DNA of 64,000 bases from Desulforapulum autotrophicum HRM2 (GTDB lineage: Bacteria; Desulfobacterota; Desulfobacteria; Desulfobacterales; Desulfobacteraceae). The DNA is taken from positions 1,426,001 to 1,490,000 of the forward strand of contig NC_012108.1 in NCBI RefSeq assembly GCF_000020365.1, written 5' to 3'. Position numbers and translations under genes: made by a program. The stretch's first letter is position 1. The number at the start of each line of letters is the position of its first letter. Of this stretch, positions 18,562 to 26,884 are shown one piece after another. Under the pieces are notes generated by a model. The model was not told the DNA's origin. It did no database searches and saw only the letters and a list, made by a program, of their open reading frames with translations.

Positions 18562-19438
18562 AAAGGTGAGGAAAAACAGTCTACGGCCGATTGACGGCGA
18601 CGTGTCTGCCCTGGGGTTCGATTTCATGGGCAGCCTTGATCTTGTCTTGAAGTTTATCCTGGTGGTGCTGGTCCTGGCGCTGTCGAGCCTTGGGCTGATC
18701 TTTGTCCATGATTTTATTACCCAGAGCCCCTATTTCGGCATCAAGACCATTCATATTTCCGGTGCTGCATCCCTCAGCGATTCAGCGCTGCTATCCCAGG
18801 CTGGGATCAAGATGGGGGATAATATTCTGGCCGTTAATCTTAAAACGGCCAGGGCCCGCCTTGTTGCCCATCCCTGGATCCGTGATGCGGCAATCCAGCG
18901 CCGGATTCCGTCGACCCTGGCCATTACTGTTTTTGAACAAACGGCCGTTGCAAGGGCGGCCATGGCCGAAGACTTCCAGGTGCTGGTGGATTTACAGGGC
19001 CAGCCGTTTAAGCCCTATGAGCCTGAAACAGAACCCCAGACTGCCGGTTTGCCGGAGATCAAAGGTCTCAGGCTTGAATCCCTGGACCCATTGTCCCCGG
19101 CGTCCAGGTTTGGGTTTAAGGGAAAACTTCACCAGGGGGTAATGGAGCTGTTGGCCCTTGATACCCGTTCCCTGGTTCGAAAAATAACAGCTGACAAAGA
19201 TCTGGGGATTGATTTTACAACTGATTTTTTCAAGGCACACAAGGCCGTGGGGGAGATACCTGTTACCCTGAAGCTCGGGTTTGACGGGTTTAAGGAAAAA
19301 TTTGCAGGGACTTCAAAGATTCTCGATTACATGGACGGCTTTGCCGTTGAAAAAAGAGTGCGTCTCATTGACTTTTTTAATATCAGAAGCGTCACAATAA
19401 CGCTTGAAGATAAAGATATTCTGCCGGGTACGACTTAA
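18548..19438 (+). CDS. ftsQ: cell division protein FtsQ
   Basis: A 296-aa bitopic membrane protein: basic N-terminus, one membrane helix (about residues 35-57), then a periplasmic POTRA domain (IKTIHISGAASLSDSALL near residue 64) and the FtsQ/DivIB domain with NLKTARARLVAHPWIRDAAIQRRIPSTLAI-type sequence. It links early and late division proteins in the divisome. The start is taken as TTG at 18548 behind GAGGTGA in murB; a GTG at 18566 is the alternative. It stands between murB and ftsA as in most dcw clusters. Confidence 0.93.
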   Translation: MKANKKVRKNSLRPIDGDVSALGFDFMGSLDLVLKFILVVLVLALSSLGLIFVHDFITQSPYFGIKTIHISGAASLSDSALLSQAGIKMGDNILAVNLKTARARLVAHPWIRDAAIQRRIPSTLAITVFEQTAVARAAMAEDFQVLVDLQGQPFKPYEPETEPQTAGLPEIKGLRLESLDPLSPASRFGFKGKLHQGVMELLALDTRSLVRKITADKDLGIDFTTDFFKAHKAVGEIPVTLKLGFDGFKEKFAGTSKILDYMDGFAVEKRVRLIDFFNIRSVTITLEDKDILPGTT

Positions 19439-19450
19439 GGAGGGTTTGAT

Positions 19451-20674
19451 TTGCAGGAAGAGGGGAAGATTATCGTGGGACTCGACATCGGAACCACAAA
19501 GATTTGTGCCGTTGTCGGAGAGGTCGCCGGGGGTGAAATTAATATCATCGGTCTGGGCACCGCCCCTTCCAGGGGATTGAGAAAGGGCGCTGTGGTCAAT
19601 ATCGAGTCCACGGTGGAGTCGATTAAAAAGGCCGTGGAAGAGGCCGAAGTCATGGCCGGGTGCAATATTTCATCGGTTTACGTGGGAATTGCGGGCGGCC
19701 ATATCCGGGGGCTGAACAGTCACGGCATCATTGCCATCAAGGGCCAGGAGATAACCCAGGACGATGTTGAAAGGGTGATTGAGGCGGCAAGCGCCGTTGC
19801 CATTCCAACGGATCGGGAAACCATCCATGTCATTCCCCAGGAGTTTATTGTGGATGACCAGGAGGCGATTCAAAATCCCGTGGGCATGACCGGGGTGAGG
19901 CTTGAGACAAAGATTCACATTGTCACAGGCGCTGTGTCGTCCGCAAGGAATATTGTAAAATGCTGCAACAAGGCTGGCCTTGACGTGTGTGACATTGTGC
20001 TTGAATCCCTGGCTTCGGGGGAGGCGGTGCTGTCCCGTGAGGAAAAAGAACTTGGGTGTGCCCTTGCCGATGTGGGGGGTGGCACCACGGACCTTGCCAT
20101 CTTCAAGGGTAACAATATCAAGCACACCTTTGAACTTGCCCTGGGGGGGCATAACCTGACCAACGATATTTCCATTGGATTGAGAACCCCCCTGGCAGAG
20201 GCTGAAAAGATAAAAATTGACCACGGGACCTGCCTTGCCGGAAGCATCCGTAAGGGCGAGACCATTGATGTCGCCGGAATTGGGGGGCGCGGCACAAAGA
20301 GTCTTCCAAAGGATATTCTGGCCGAAATCCTGGAGCCCAGGGTGGAGGAGATGTTTTCCATACTCAAGCAGGATATTTACAGCAACGGCCTTGAAAATTC
20401 ATTCCCGTCTGGAGTTGTGATCACGGGGGGAAGTGCATACCTGCACGGAATTACAGATGTGGTCGAGGGGGTTTTTTCAGTGCCGGTACGGTTGGGGGTT
20501 CCCATGAAAATCGGAGGACTCAAGGATGTGGTTAAAAACCCGGGTTTTTCAACAGGGGTGGGGCTTGTGATCTATGGCAGTAAACATAGTGGAACTCCGC
20601 TTGGTGATATTGAAAACGGGTTGTTTGCACGGCTTTTGAAACGAATGAAACAATGGTTTAAGGATGTTATCTAA
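19451..20674 (+). CDS. ftsA: cell division protein FtsA
   Basis: A 407-aa actin-like ATPase that anchors FtsZ to the inner membrane. Phosphate-1 motif VGLDIGTTKICAVVGE at the N-terminus, SHS2/1C domain, DVGGGTTDLAIFKG near residue 200 and ITGGSAYLHG near residue 327 are present. The C-terminus (FARLLKRMKQWFKDVI) is the expected amphipathic membrane-targeting helix. The start is TTG at 19451 with a strong AAGGAGGG just upstream. Confidence 0.97.
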   Translation: MQEEGKIIVGLDIGTTKICAVVGEVAGGEINIIGLGTAPSRGLRKGAVVNIESTVESIKKAVEEAEVMAGCNISSVYVGIAGGHIRGLNSHGIIAIKGQEITQDDVERVIEAASAVAIPTDRETIHVIPQEFIVDDQEAIQNPVGMTGVRLETKIHIVTGAVSSARNIVKCCNKAGLDVCDIVLESLASGEAVLSREEKELGCALADVGGGTTDLAIFKGNNIKHTFELALGGHNLTNDISIGLRTPLAEAEKIKIDHGTCLAGSIRKGETIDVAGIGGRGTKSLPKDILAEILEPRVEEMFSILKQDIYSNGLENSFPSGVVITGGSAYLHGITDVVEGVFSVPVRLGVPMKIGGLKDVVKNPGFSTGVGLVIYGSKHSGTPLGDIENGLFARLLKRMKQWFKDVI

Positions 20675-20693
20675 TATAAAAGGAGGGGGGAGT

Positions 20694-21911
20694 ATGAATT
20701 TTTCCTATGTGGAGAGTGAAAAGAATGCATTGATCAAGGTTATCGGTGTGGGTGGAGCCGGTGGAAATGCGGTCAATAACATGATCGATGCAAACCTTCA
20801 GGGTGTTAAGTTCATTGTTGCAAATACAGATGCTCAGGCCCTTGAAATCTCAAGGGCAGAGCTCAAGATCCAGTTAGGCGTTAATCTGACCGAAGGACTT
20901 GGGGCAGGTGCCAATCCCACCACAGGCCGGGAGGCAGCCCAGGAGAACATTGATGAGATCCGGGCCGCCCTTGAAGGCAGCCACATGGTGTTTATCACTG
21001 CAGGCTTTGGCGGCGGTACGGGTACGGGCGCGGCACCCGTGATTGCCGAAATCTGTCAGGAGCTTGGTATCCTGACCGTGGCGGTTGTATCAAAGCCCTT
21101 TTCGTTTGAGGGTAAAAAACGGGCTGCCCAGGCCGAAGATGGCATCAATCGGTTAAGGGACATTACAGATACGGTCATCACCATTCCCAACGACCGGCTC
21201 AGGGGAATCGCAGGCAAGGGTGCAAAAATGGTGGAAATGTTCATTAAGGCCGACGAGGTGCTTCACCACTCGGTTAAGGGCATCACGGATCTTATCATGC
21301 TGCCTGGTCTTGTGAACCTTGACTTTGCAGATGTCAGAACCACCATGTCCAAGGCCGGCATGGCCCTCATGGGGATTGGTATTGCCTCTGGAGAGAACAG
21401 GGCTGTTGAGGCTGCAGAAAGGGCCATCTCCCATCCGCTGCTTGAAGATATTTCGATCTCCGGCGCAAGGGGTGTTCTCATGAACATCACCTGCTCAAGC
21501 GACCTCACCCTTGACGAAATGACCCAGGCGTCGGACCGCATCCACCAGGAAGTCGGTGATGATGCAGAGATCATCTGGGGTCAGGCCATTGACGAGAGCC
21601 TGGGGGATGAGATGCGCGTGACCGTAATTGCAACGGGTATCGGCAACCACGAGCGGCAGGCAAAGAACGTCCACAGCATTGAATCTGCCCGGCCAAAGGT
21701 CAGAACAGCTGTCCAGGAAGAGACCATTGTCAGGGGAAAACTCCGGGAGCCCACAGCCGAAGAGCTTGAAAACTGGAACGAAGTGGATGAACCGGTTCGG
21801 GTCAGAACAAAAAAGGTGGTGGGACATGACGGTAGAAATGCCTATCGGGGTATGCCCATGGACGGTGAAAACCTGGAGATCCCCACGTTTTTACGACGCC
21901 AGGCAGACTGA
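20694..21911 (+). CDS. ftsZ: cell division GTPase FtsZ
   Basis: A 405-aa tubulin homologue forming the Z ring. Seen: KVIGVGGAGGNAVNNMI at the N-terminus, the tubulin signature GGGTGTGAAPV, the T7 region NLDFADVRTTM, and a conserved C-terminal peptide NLEIPTFLRRQAD that would bind FtsA. I chose the ATG at 20694, behind the very strong AGGAGGGGGG site, over an in-frame ATG at 20664 that overlaps ftsA. This strong ribosome site fits the high amount of FtsZ needed. The next gene starts 3 bases after the stop. Confidence 0.98.
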   Translation: MNFSYVESEKNALIKVIGVGGAGGNAVNNMIDANLQGVKFIVANTDAQALEISRAELKIQLGVNLTEGLGAGANPTTGREAAQENIDEIRAALEGSHMVFITAGFGGGTGTGAAPVIAEICQELGILTVAVVSKPFSFEGKKRAAQAEDGINRLRDITDTVITIPNDRLRGIAGKGAKMVEMFIKADEVLHHSVKGITDLIMLPGLVNLDFADVRTTMSKAGMALMGIGIASGENRAVEAAERAISHPLLEDISISGARGVLMNITCSSDLTLDEMTQASDRIHQEVGDDAEIIWGQAIDESLGDEMRVTVIATGIGNHERQAKNVHSIESARPKVRTAVQEETIVRGKLREPTAEELENWNEVDEPVRVRTKKVVGHDGRNAYRGMPMDGENLEIPTFLRRQAD

Positions 21912-21914
21912 TAT

Positions 21915-23621
21915 ATGGCAAAAAGTGTCAGACACGGCAGAAAAGAGGGTGTTCACCTTGAGCGGGGAAGTATAGTCAAAGGCCAGAAGGGGCTGATCCG
22001 AACCGCCCTGGTTTATCCGAACACCTATCAGGCTGGCATGTCCAGCCTTGGATTTCAGACAGTTTACGGGTTGATCAACGACCTTGACCACGTGGTGGCA
22101 GAGCGGGTATTTATGCCCGATGACCCGGAGGCTGAGGTACTGAGTGTGGAGAGCGGCAAAAACCTCTCCTGGTTTGACATTCTTTTTTTCTCCATCTCGT
22201 TTGAGAATGATTACCTGAACCTGATTTCCATGCTGGAACGGTCCAACATCCCCATGCGTGGGGCCGGCCGGAATGAAAGCCACCCTCTTGTGGTCGCAGG
22301 GGGAGTGGCTTCATTTTTGAATCCTGAGCCCCTGGCTGAGTTCATGGACCTTCTGCTCCTCGGGGAGGCAGAGCTGTTGATCCCTCCCTTTTTTGATGTT
22401 TACACCCCCCTGATGTCGAGGCAGACGTTGTTTGAGCGGTTGGCCTCCACCGTTGGCGGGGTCTATGTCCCGTCATGGTATTCGCCGGTCCACAACAGCG
22501 GCGGTGAATTTATCGGTATGGAAAAACGCAATGACCAGGCCCCGGATCGGGTGCGGGTCAGGCGTGTCACTACCCTCAAAGAGACCTGCGCCACCCGGGT
22601 TATCACCGCTGATACTGCCTTTAAAAATACCTTTTTGATTGAAACAGGCAGGGGGTGTCCACATGGCTGCAGGTTCTGCAGTGCAGGTTTTATCTACCGG
22701 CCTCCCAGATTCTATCCCGAGGATGTGGTGACCCGGGCCCTTGACGCTGCAAAGGCGCTCACCTCCAGGGTAGGGCTTGTGAGTGCTGCCGTGTCGGACC
22801 ATCCAGCCATCAACTCCATCTGTGCCAGGGGAATCGCAGAGGATCTCTCCATCTCCTTCAGCTCCCTCCGGGCCGATGCCCTGACCGATGAACTGATCGC
22901 AACCCTCCAGCGGTCCGGTGTCAAGACCGCCACCATTGCACCTGAAGCAGGGTCTGAACGAATGCGGGCCATCATCAATAAAAAGATCAGTGAAACTGAG
23001 ATTGTCTCGGCCGCCGACCGTCTGGTAAAGGCCGGAATTATTAATCTTAAGCTTTACTACATGATCGGGCTTCCCTTTGAAGAGGATGGGGATGTGGCGG
23101 CCATTGTCAGCCTCACCCAGAAGATAAGGGAGGTGTTTTTATCGGCCAGCCGGAAAAAAAAGAAGATCGGAACCATCACGCTCAGCATCAATCCTTTTAT
23201 TCCCAAACCTGCAACCCCGTTTCAATGGGCACCCATGGCAAAGATCGGGCTGCTTAAACATCGGCTCAAGATCATCCAGGAGGGGTTAAAACGGGTTCCC
23301 AACATCCAGCTTAAATGGGAATCCTTTCGCATGGCAAGGATCAACGCCCTTCTTTCCCGGGGAGGGCGGCAAACGGCCGGAATTCTTGAGGATGCCGCAA
23401 AGAATGGGTGGTCAAAGGCCGTGAGGAATGCCGATGCCTATTGTGAGGCCGTTGTCCACACCGAGCGGGAAAAAGATGAGCCCTTTCCCTGGGAGATCGT
23501 TGATACCTGTGTAAAGCGAGAATTTCTCTGGAAAGAGTACCAGCGTTCAAAGACCGGAAAGGTCTCCCCGGACTGCCCCATGATCGACTGCAGGGATTGC
23601 GGCATCTGTCGGATCCCATGA
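21915..23621 (+). CDS. B12-binding-type radical SAM protein (TIGR03960-like)
   Basis: A 568-aa protein. The N-terminal third resembles the cobalamin-binding-like domain of this radical SAM group (ALVYPNTYQAGMSSLGFQ). The radical SAM core carries the [4Fe-4S] motif C248-x3-C252-x2-C255 in GRGCPHGCRFCSAG. Four more cysteines at the very C-terminus (CPMIDCRDCGIC) could bind a second cluster. The family is widespread in Desulfobacterota and Firmicutes, often near DUF2344 or rRNA and tRNA genes, but its reaction is unknown. It sits 3 bases after ftsZ and overlaps the next gene by 4 bases. Confidence 0.85.
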   Translation: MAKSVRHGRKEGVHLERGSIVKGQKGLIRTALVYPNTYQAGMSSLGFQTVYGLINDLDHVVAERVFMPDDPEAEVLSVESGKNLSWFDILFFSISFENDYLNLISMLERSNIPMRGAGRNESHPLVVAGGVASFLNPEPLAEFMDLLLLGEAELLIPPFFDVYTPLMSRQTLFERLASTVGGVYVPSWYSPVHNSGGEFIGMEKRNDQAPDRVRVRRVTTLKETCATRVITADTAFKNTFLIETGRGCPHGCRFCSAGFIYRPPRFYPEDVVTRALDAAKALTSRVGLVSAAVSDHPAINSICARGIAEDLSISFSSLRADALTDELIATLQRSGVKTATIAPEAGSERMRAIINKKISETEIVSAADRLVKAGIINLKLYYMIGLPFEEDGDVAAIVSLTQKIREVFLSASRKKKKIGTITLSINPFIPKPATPFQWAPMAKIGLLKHRLKIIQEGLKRVPNIQLKWESFRMARINALLSRGGRQTAGILEDAAKNGWSKAVRNADAYCEAVVHTEREKDEPFPWEIVDTCVKREFLWKEYQRSKTGKVSPDCPMIDCRDCGICRIP

Positions 23622-24388
23622 ACCCTTTTCCCGATTCTGCCCGTGTTACCGTTGTCCTTAACCGGCCACGGGTGTCTGAAAACATAGGCTCGGCTGCAAG
23701 GGCCATGATGAACATGGGTCTTGATCAACTTGTGGTGGTGGCACCAGACGATTTTGATAGAACTAGGGCTGAAAAAACCGCAACCCATTCAGCCGCATCC
23801 ATTCTCGACCGGATGGAGATCTGCAGCACCCTTAGCCAGGCCCTTGCCCCGTTTGAGTATGTGGTGGGAACCACGGCCCGACTTGGGGGGCAACGGTTGG
23901 TGGAATCTCCCCGAACAGTGGCCCTAAGGGTAGCAACCCTTTGCGAAAATAACCGGGTGGCTTTGCTTTTTGGACCCGAAGACCGGGGGCTCACCAACGG
24001 GGAAATCTGTTTTTGCCACGCCTTGATCAACATCCCCACCCTTGGGTTTTCCTCCCTTAACCTTGCCCAGGCCGTGGTGATCGTCTGCTATGAGCTCCTT
24101 GTGGCAGTGGAACACCAGCAGGGGCTTCCCCTGGAGAAAAAACAGGTGGTCCCCCGCCTGGCAACGGTCAGTGAGCTTGAAATCATGTACCAAAGGCTCT
24201 CCCTTGTTCTTGCTGAGATCGGGTATGTCAATCCGGAAAATCCGGATTTCTGGCTCAACCGGGTACGCCAGTTTCTAAGCCGCATCAAGATTCAGGCAGG
24301 AGAGACCGGCATTGTCAAGGGGGTTATCGATCGGATCGTTGCATACGGGGAAAGTCGGTATCAAAGGGGGCAGACAGAAAAAAAATGA
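23618..24388 (+). CDS. TrmJ-like SpoU family RNA methyltransferase
   Basis: A 256-aa SPOUT-class methyltransferase resembling TrmJ (2'-O-methylation of tRNA position 32). Signature segments: VVLNRPRVSENIGSAARAM (motif 1), ALLFGPEDRGLTNGEI (motif 2) and PTLGFSSLNLAQAVVIVCYEL (motif 3), followed by a helical C-terminal extension typical of TrmJ. Motif 3 usually reads SLNL with an asparagine binding the substrate, as here. The start at 23618 gives an ATGA overlap with the radical SAM gene; an upstream TTG is less likely. It precedes a tRNA-Phe gene. Confidence 0.88.
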   Translation: MNPFPDSARVTVVLNRPRVSENIGSAARAMMNMGLDQLVVVAPDDFDRTRAEKTATHSAASILDRMEICSTLSQALAPFEYVVGTTARLGGQRLVESPRTVALRVATLCENNRVALLFGPEDRGLTNGEICFCHALINIPTLGFSSLNLAQAVVIVCYELLVAVEHQQGLPLEKKQVVPRLATVSELEIMYQRLSLVLAEIGYVNPENPDFWLNRVRQFLSRIKIQAGETGIVKGVIDRIVAYGESRYQRGQTEKK

Positions 24389-24417
24389 GTCCTGTCCCGG
24401 AGATGCCCAACTTATCC

Positions 24418-24446
24418 TTGACATCAATCGGTAAATTACATATATA
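24418..24446 (+). promoter_or_regulatory. sigma-70 promoter of the tRNA-Phe gene
   Basis: TTGACA at 24418-24423, a 17-base spacer, and TATATA at 24441-24446, ending 17 bases before the tRNA. Spacing and elements are near consensus. Confidence 0.8.
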
Positions 24447-24463
24447 AAACAGGCTTCACTTGA

Positions 24464-24539
24464 GCCCAGGTAGCTCAGTCGGTAGAGCAGGGGACTGAAA
24501 ATCCCCGTGTCAGCAGTTCGATTCTGTTCCTGGGCACCA
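24464..24539 (+). tRNA. tRNA-Phe (anticodon GAA)
   Basis: A 76-base tRNA with the CCA end encoded. The acceptor stem pairs GCCCAGG (24464-24470) with CCTGGGC (24529-24535). The D arm has AGCTCAGTCGGTAGAGC. The anticodon stem GGGGA/TCCCC frames a loop with anticodon GAA at 24497-24499, and the T arm has AGCAGTTCGATTCTGTT. It decodes UUU/UUC. Confidence 0.97.
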
Positions 24540-24545
24540 TTTTTT

Positions 24546-24586
24546 AAAGGGGTTTACAGCTTTTAGCTGTAAACCCCTTTTCTTTT
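24546..24586 (+). terminator. rho-independent terminator after tRNA-Phe
   Basis: A perfect 15-bp stem (AAAGGGGTTTACAGC at 24546-24560 with GCTGTAAACCCCTTT at 24566-24580), a 5-base loop and a T-rich tail (TCTTTT). It ends the tRNA transcript and probably readthrough from the dcw operon. Confidence 0.93.
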
Positions 24587-24656
24587 GGCCAATATCTTTT
24601 CCATGTACAAGAGCAAGACGGGAATTAGACCCAATTATCCGTGTGCAAGTTACTCA

Positions 24657-24815
24657 GGGCCATGGAAAAAATAAAATACACCACCCAACTTGTCTTTTTA
24701 CCTGCTTTCAGCGTTGCGTCAATGGGCACATATTTCAATATGCTCCCATTGACGCGTCTTGAAATCAGATAAAAATCCGGCGTTGGTCTGGTGTATTTTA
24801 AAATTTCCATGACCC
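24657..24815. repeat. 159-bp near-palindromic interspersed repeat, copy 1
   Basis: One of two copies (the other at 31010-31168), both exactly 159 bp with about 20 differences by eye. The whole unit is an imperfect palindrome: ends GGGCCATGGAAA and TTTCCATGACCC, inner arms AAAATACACCA (24673-24683) and TGGTGTATTTT (24789-24799), and a central hairpin GCGTCAATGGG (24716-24726) with CCCATTGACGC (24745-24755). In this copy the terminal symmetry runs further outward (ACTCA before, TGAGT after). It lies between the tRNA terminator and the 3' end of the rhodanese gene. No protein is credible in it. Confidence 0.9.
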
Positions 24816-24968
24816 TGAGTTAGAAATACCTCCGAAACCGGCTCGGATTACTAAACGGCAACAGAGAAAATCAGTATGGAAAAGTTCTTCAGATTGATTC
24901 TGGGAGATCTTACTTTGATTTTGTGCCTAATAAAACCTGCAGACCTCCCATACCGGGCAATTTTGATG

Positions 24969-26849
24969 TCAGAATTCACCGGTCGCCACTGGTCGGCCGG
25001 AGGGATCCTGACACCAACCGGGTGTGAGACTGTCGGCACAGGCGTCTTCGTCATGGGTGTACTCGGTGCTCCATCCTTCCCAACCATCGGAAAAGTTCTT
25101 TATATTGGAAAATCCCATAAGGTAGGCATGGAGGAAGCTTAACGAAGATCGGTAGCCGCTGCCACAGTAGAAATAGACATCCCTGTCAAACTGGCCAGCA
25201 GTCATTCCTGAGCTTATCCCAGCAGACTCCCACAGGGATTTTATTTCAGGAAAACTCCGGAGACTCCCATCGGAATCGGTGTATTCCAGTGAGGAGTCAT
25301 CGGCGTCATGGGCCCACACGGCATTGGGTATGCGGCCTTTCTGGACCACGTAACTATAGCCTGAAATTTTTCCCTTATATTCGGGGGCGCTGCGTACATC
25401 GGCGACCACAACAGTGTCTGTATCATCGTATATCTGGACCATCTCGGCCACAGTTGCCAGGAGCTCGGGGCAGGCCGTTCCGGTAAATGCTGTTGTGGAG
25501 ACCGGGTTGTTGACCTGGGTTTCGCCTTCGTAGCCGGCATTGATCCAGGCGGCGTAACCGCCGTTCAGGTAACGGACATCCTTGACCCCGGCATAGGTCA
25601 GGATCCACCACAGGCGTGCGGCAAAAATATTGGAATCGCTGTAAACGACAACGGTGGTATCTTCGGTGATTCCCATGTCTGCCAAGGCGGCATGCAGCTG
25701 GTCGTCAGGAAGCAGGAACCAGCGCGGATAGTCGTTTTCATAGATATCGGAATTGGAATGGACAGCTCCGGGAATATGACCGTTCTTGTAGGCCTCCGCC
25801 CATTCCAGGGTGCCCCACTGGGTTTCAACGACCATGAATTTGTGGTCCCTGTCATGGTCATAACCGGCAGGTGCAGGGGTGGTGCTGCCCGGAGCATGGT
25901 AGTCTATCACCTGTTTTACCCAGGTGGGATAGACCAGTTTACTGTACTGGGCCAGTTTTTCCATGGGAAAGGCAGCGGGATCGGATTCGGACCAGTCCCT
26001 GATGGAGCCGTCGTAATTGCTGGCCCTGTCATATCCCAGGAGGCGGAACAGGAAATAGGCAAAGCCACTGCGAATGCCTATGGTGCAGTACGCAGTCACT
26101 TCCTTGTCTTGGGTAATCCCCCTGGATTCGAACAGATTTTTTAGATTTTCATAGGGCAGAACGGTTTTGTCCTTGCTGAAATACCAGGGGTAAGGGATCT
26201 GAACCGCACCGGTAATATGACCACCCCTGGCTTCTCCATACCGCTGCCACCCTGTGAATTCTTCATCCTCACGGGTGTCCACGATGGCAAAATCACTGTT
26301 GTCCATGCGCGCGGCAATGTATTCCTTGTCCGAGGTAATGCCCGTATTTACCTGGGCTGTAAACACAGACACGGGCCGTGTGTTTTCCGTTATCTGGGGG
26401 GTGTTGCCGTCAGCCAGCCATTTGTCCCAGCCGCCGTTGAGTATTCTGACCGACGGGCAACCCAGGACTTCCAGCATCCAGAACAGTCGTCCAGCACCGC
26501 CAAAGGAAGCGGTGGTGTCATCATATATGATCATGGATAAGGTCCGGGTCAGACCCATCTGACTCAAATCCTGCTCAAGCTGATCCGTGGCAAGCAGATT
26601 GCTGTCTGCGTCCAGGAACTGCTGCCAGGGAATGCTGATTGAGCCGTTGATATGGCCCTGGGAATAGGCCTCGGCTGACCTTGTGTCAAGGATGACGACT
26701 TCGGCCTGGGTCAGATCGTCTGAGTTTGCCAGGAGGTTCGCATTGGGATATTTTTTCTCGGTGACACTGGAACTGCTGCAGGCCATGAACAGGGTCGATA
26801 GTATCAGCATGACAGCCCCTGCCAGGACTATCCGTTGTTTTTTGTTCAT
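24969..26849 (-). CDS. lipoprotein with four rhodanese domains
   Basis: A 626-aa exported protein: short basic N-terminus, hydrophobic helix, and a lipobox-like LFMAC with Cys24 as the probable lipid site. Four rhodanese domains follow in two pairs. The catalytic cysteine is present in domain 2 (Cys255 in YCTIGIRSG) and domain 4 (Cys562 in YCGSGYRSS). Domains 1 and 3 have DDTTASF and SDSNIFA at that loop and lack it, as in the inactive-plus-active layout of classic thiosulfate sulfurtransferases. The start at 26849 has GGGAG upstream; an earlier ATG at 26888 would overlap the next gene. It would handle sulfane sulfur or thiosulfate in the periplasm. It lies 35 bases after the TVP38-HdrD fusion gene, so the pair is likely one operon. 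Confidence 0.85.
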   Translation of the reverse strand: MNKKQRIVLAGAVMLILSTLFMACSSSSVTEKKYPNANLLANSDDLTQAEVVILDTRSAEAYSQGHINGSISIPWQQFLDADSNLLATDQLEQDLSQMGLTRTLSMIIYDDTTASFGGAGRLFWMLEVLGCPSVRILNGGWDKWLADGNTPQITENTRPVSVFTAQVNTGITSDKEYIAARMDNSDFAIVDTREDEEFTGWQRYGEARGGHITGAVQIPYPWYFSKDKTVLPYENLKNLFESRGITQDKEVTAYCTIGIRSGFAYFLFRLLGYDRASNYDGSIRDWSESDPAAFPMEKLAQYSKLVYPTWVKQVIDYHAPGSTTPAPAGYDHDRDHKFMVVETQWGTLEWAEAYKNGHIPGAVHSNSDIYENDYPRWFLLPDDQLHAALADMGITEDTTVVVYSDSNIFAARLWWILTYAGVKDVRYLNGGYAAWINAGYEGETQVNNPVSTTAFTGTACPELLATVAEMVQIYDDTDTVVVADVRSAPEYKGKISGYSYVVQKGRIPNAVWAHDADDSSLEYTDSDGSLRSFPEIKSLWESAGISSGMTAGQFDRDVYFYCGSGYRSSLSFLHAYLMGFSNIKNFSDGWEGWSTEYTHDEDACADSLTPGWCQDPSGRPVATGEF

Positions 26850-26884
26850 CAGGATTCTCCCTCTTTGATCGTGTGACCGTTTGA

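Noticed and set aside
24625-24810. A 61-codon minus-strand open frame across repeat copy 1
   Set aside because: It is an accidental frame inside the palindromic repeat; the equivalent frame is not maintained in copy 2, where the base changes preserve pairing rather than codons.
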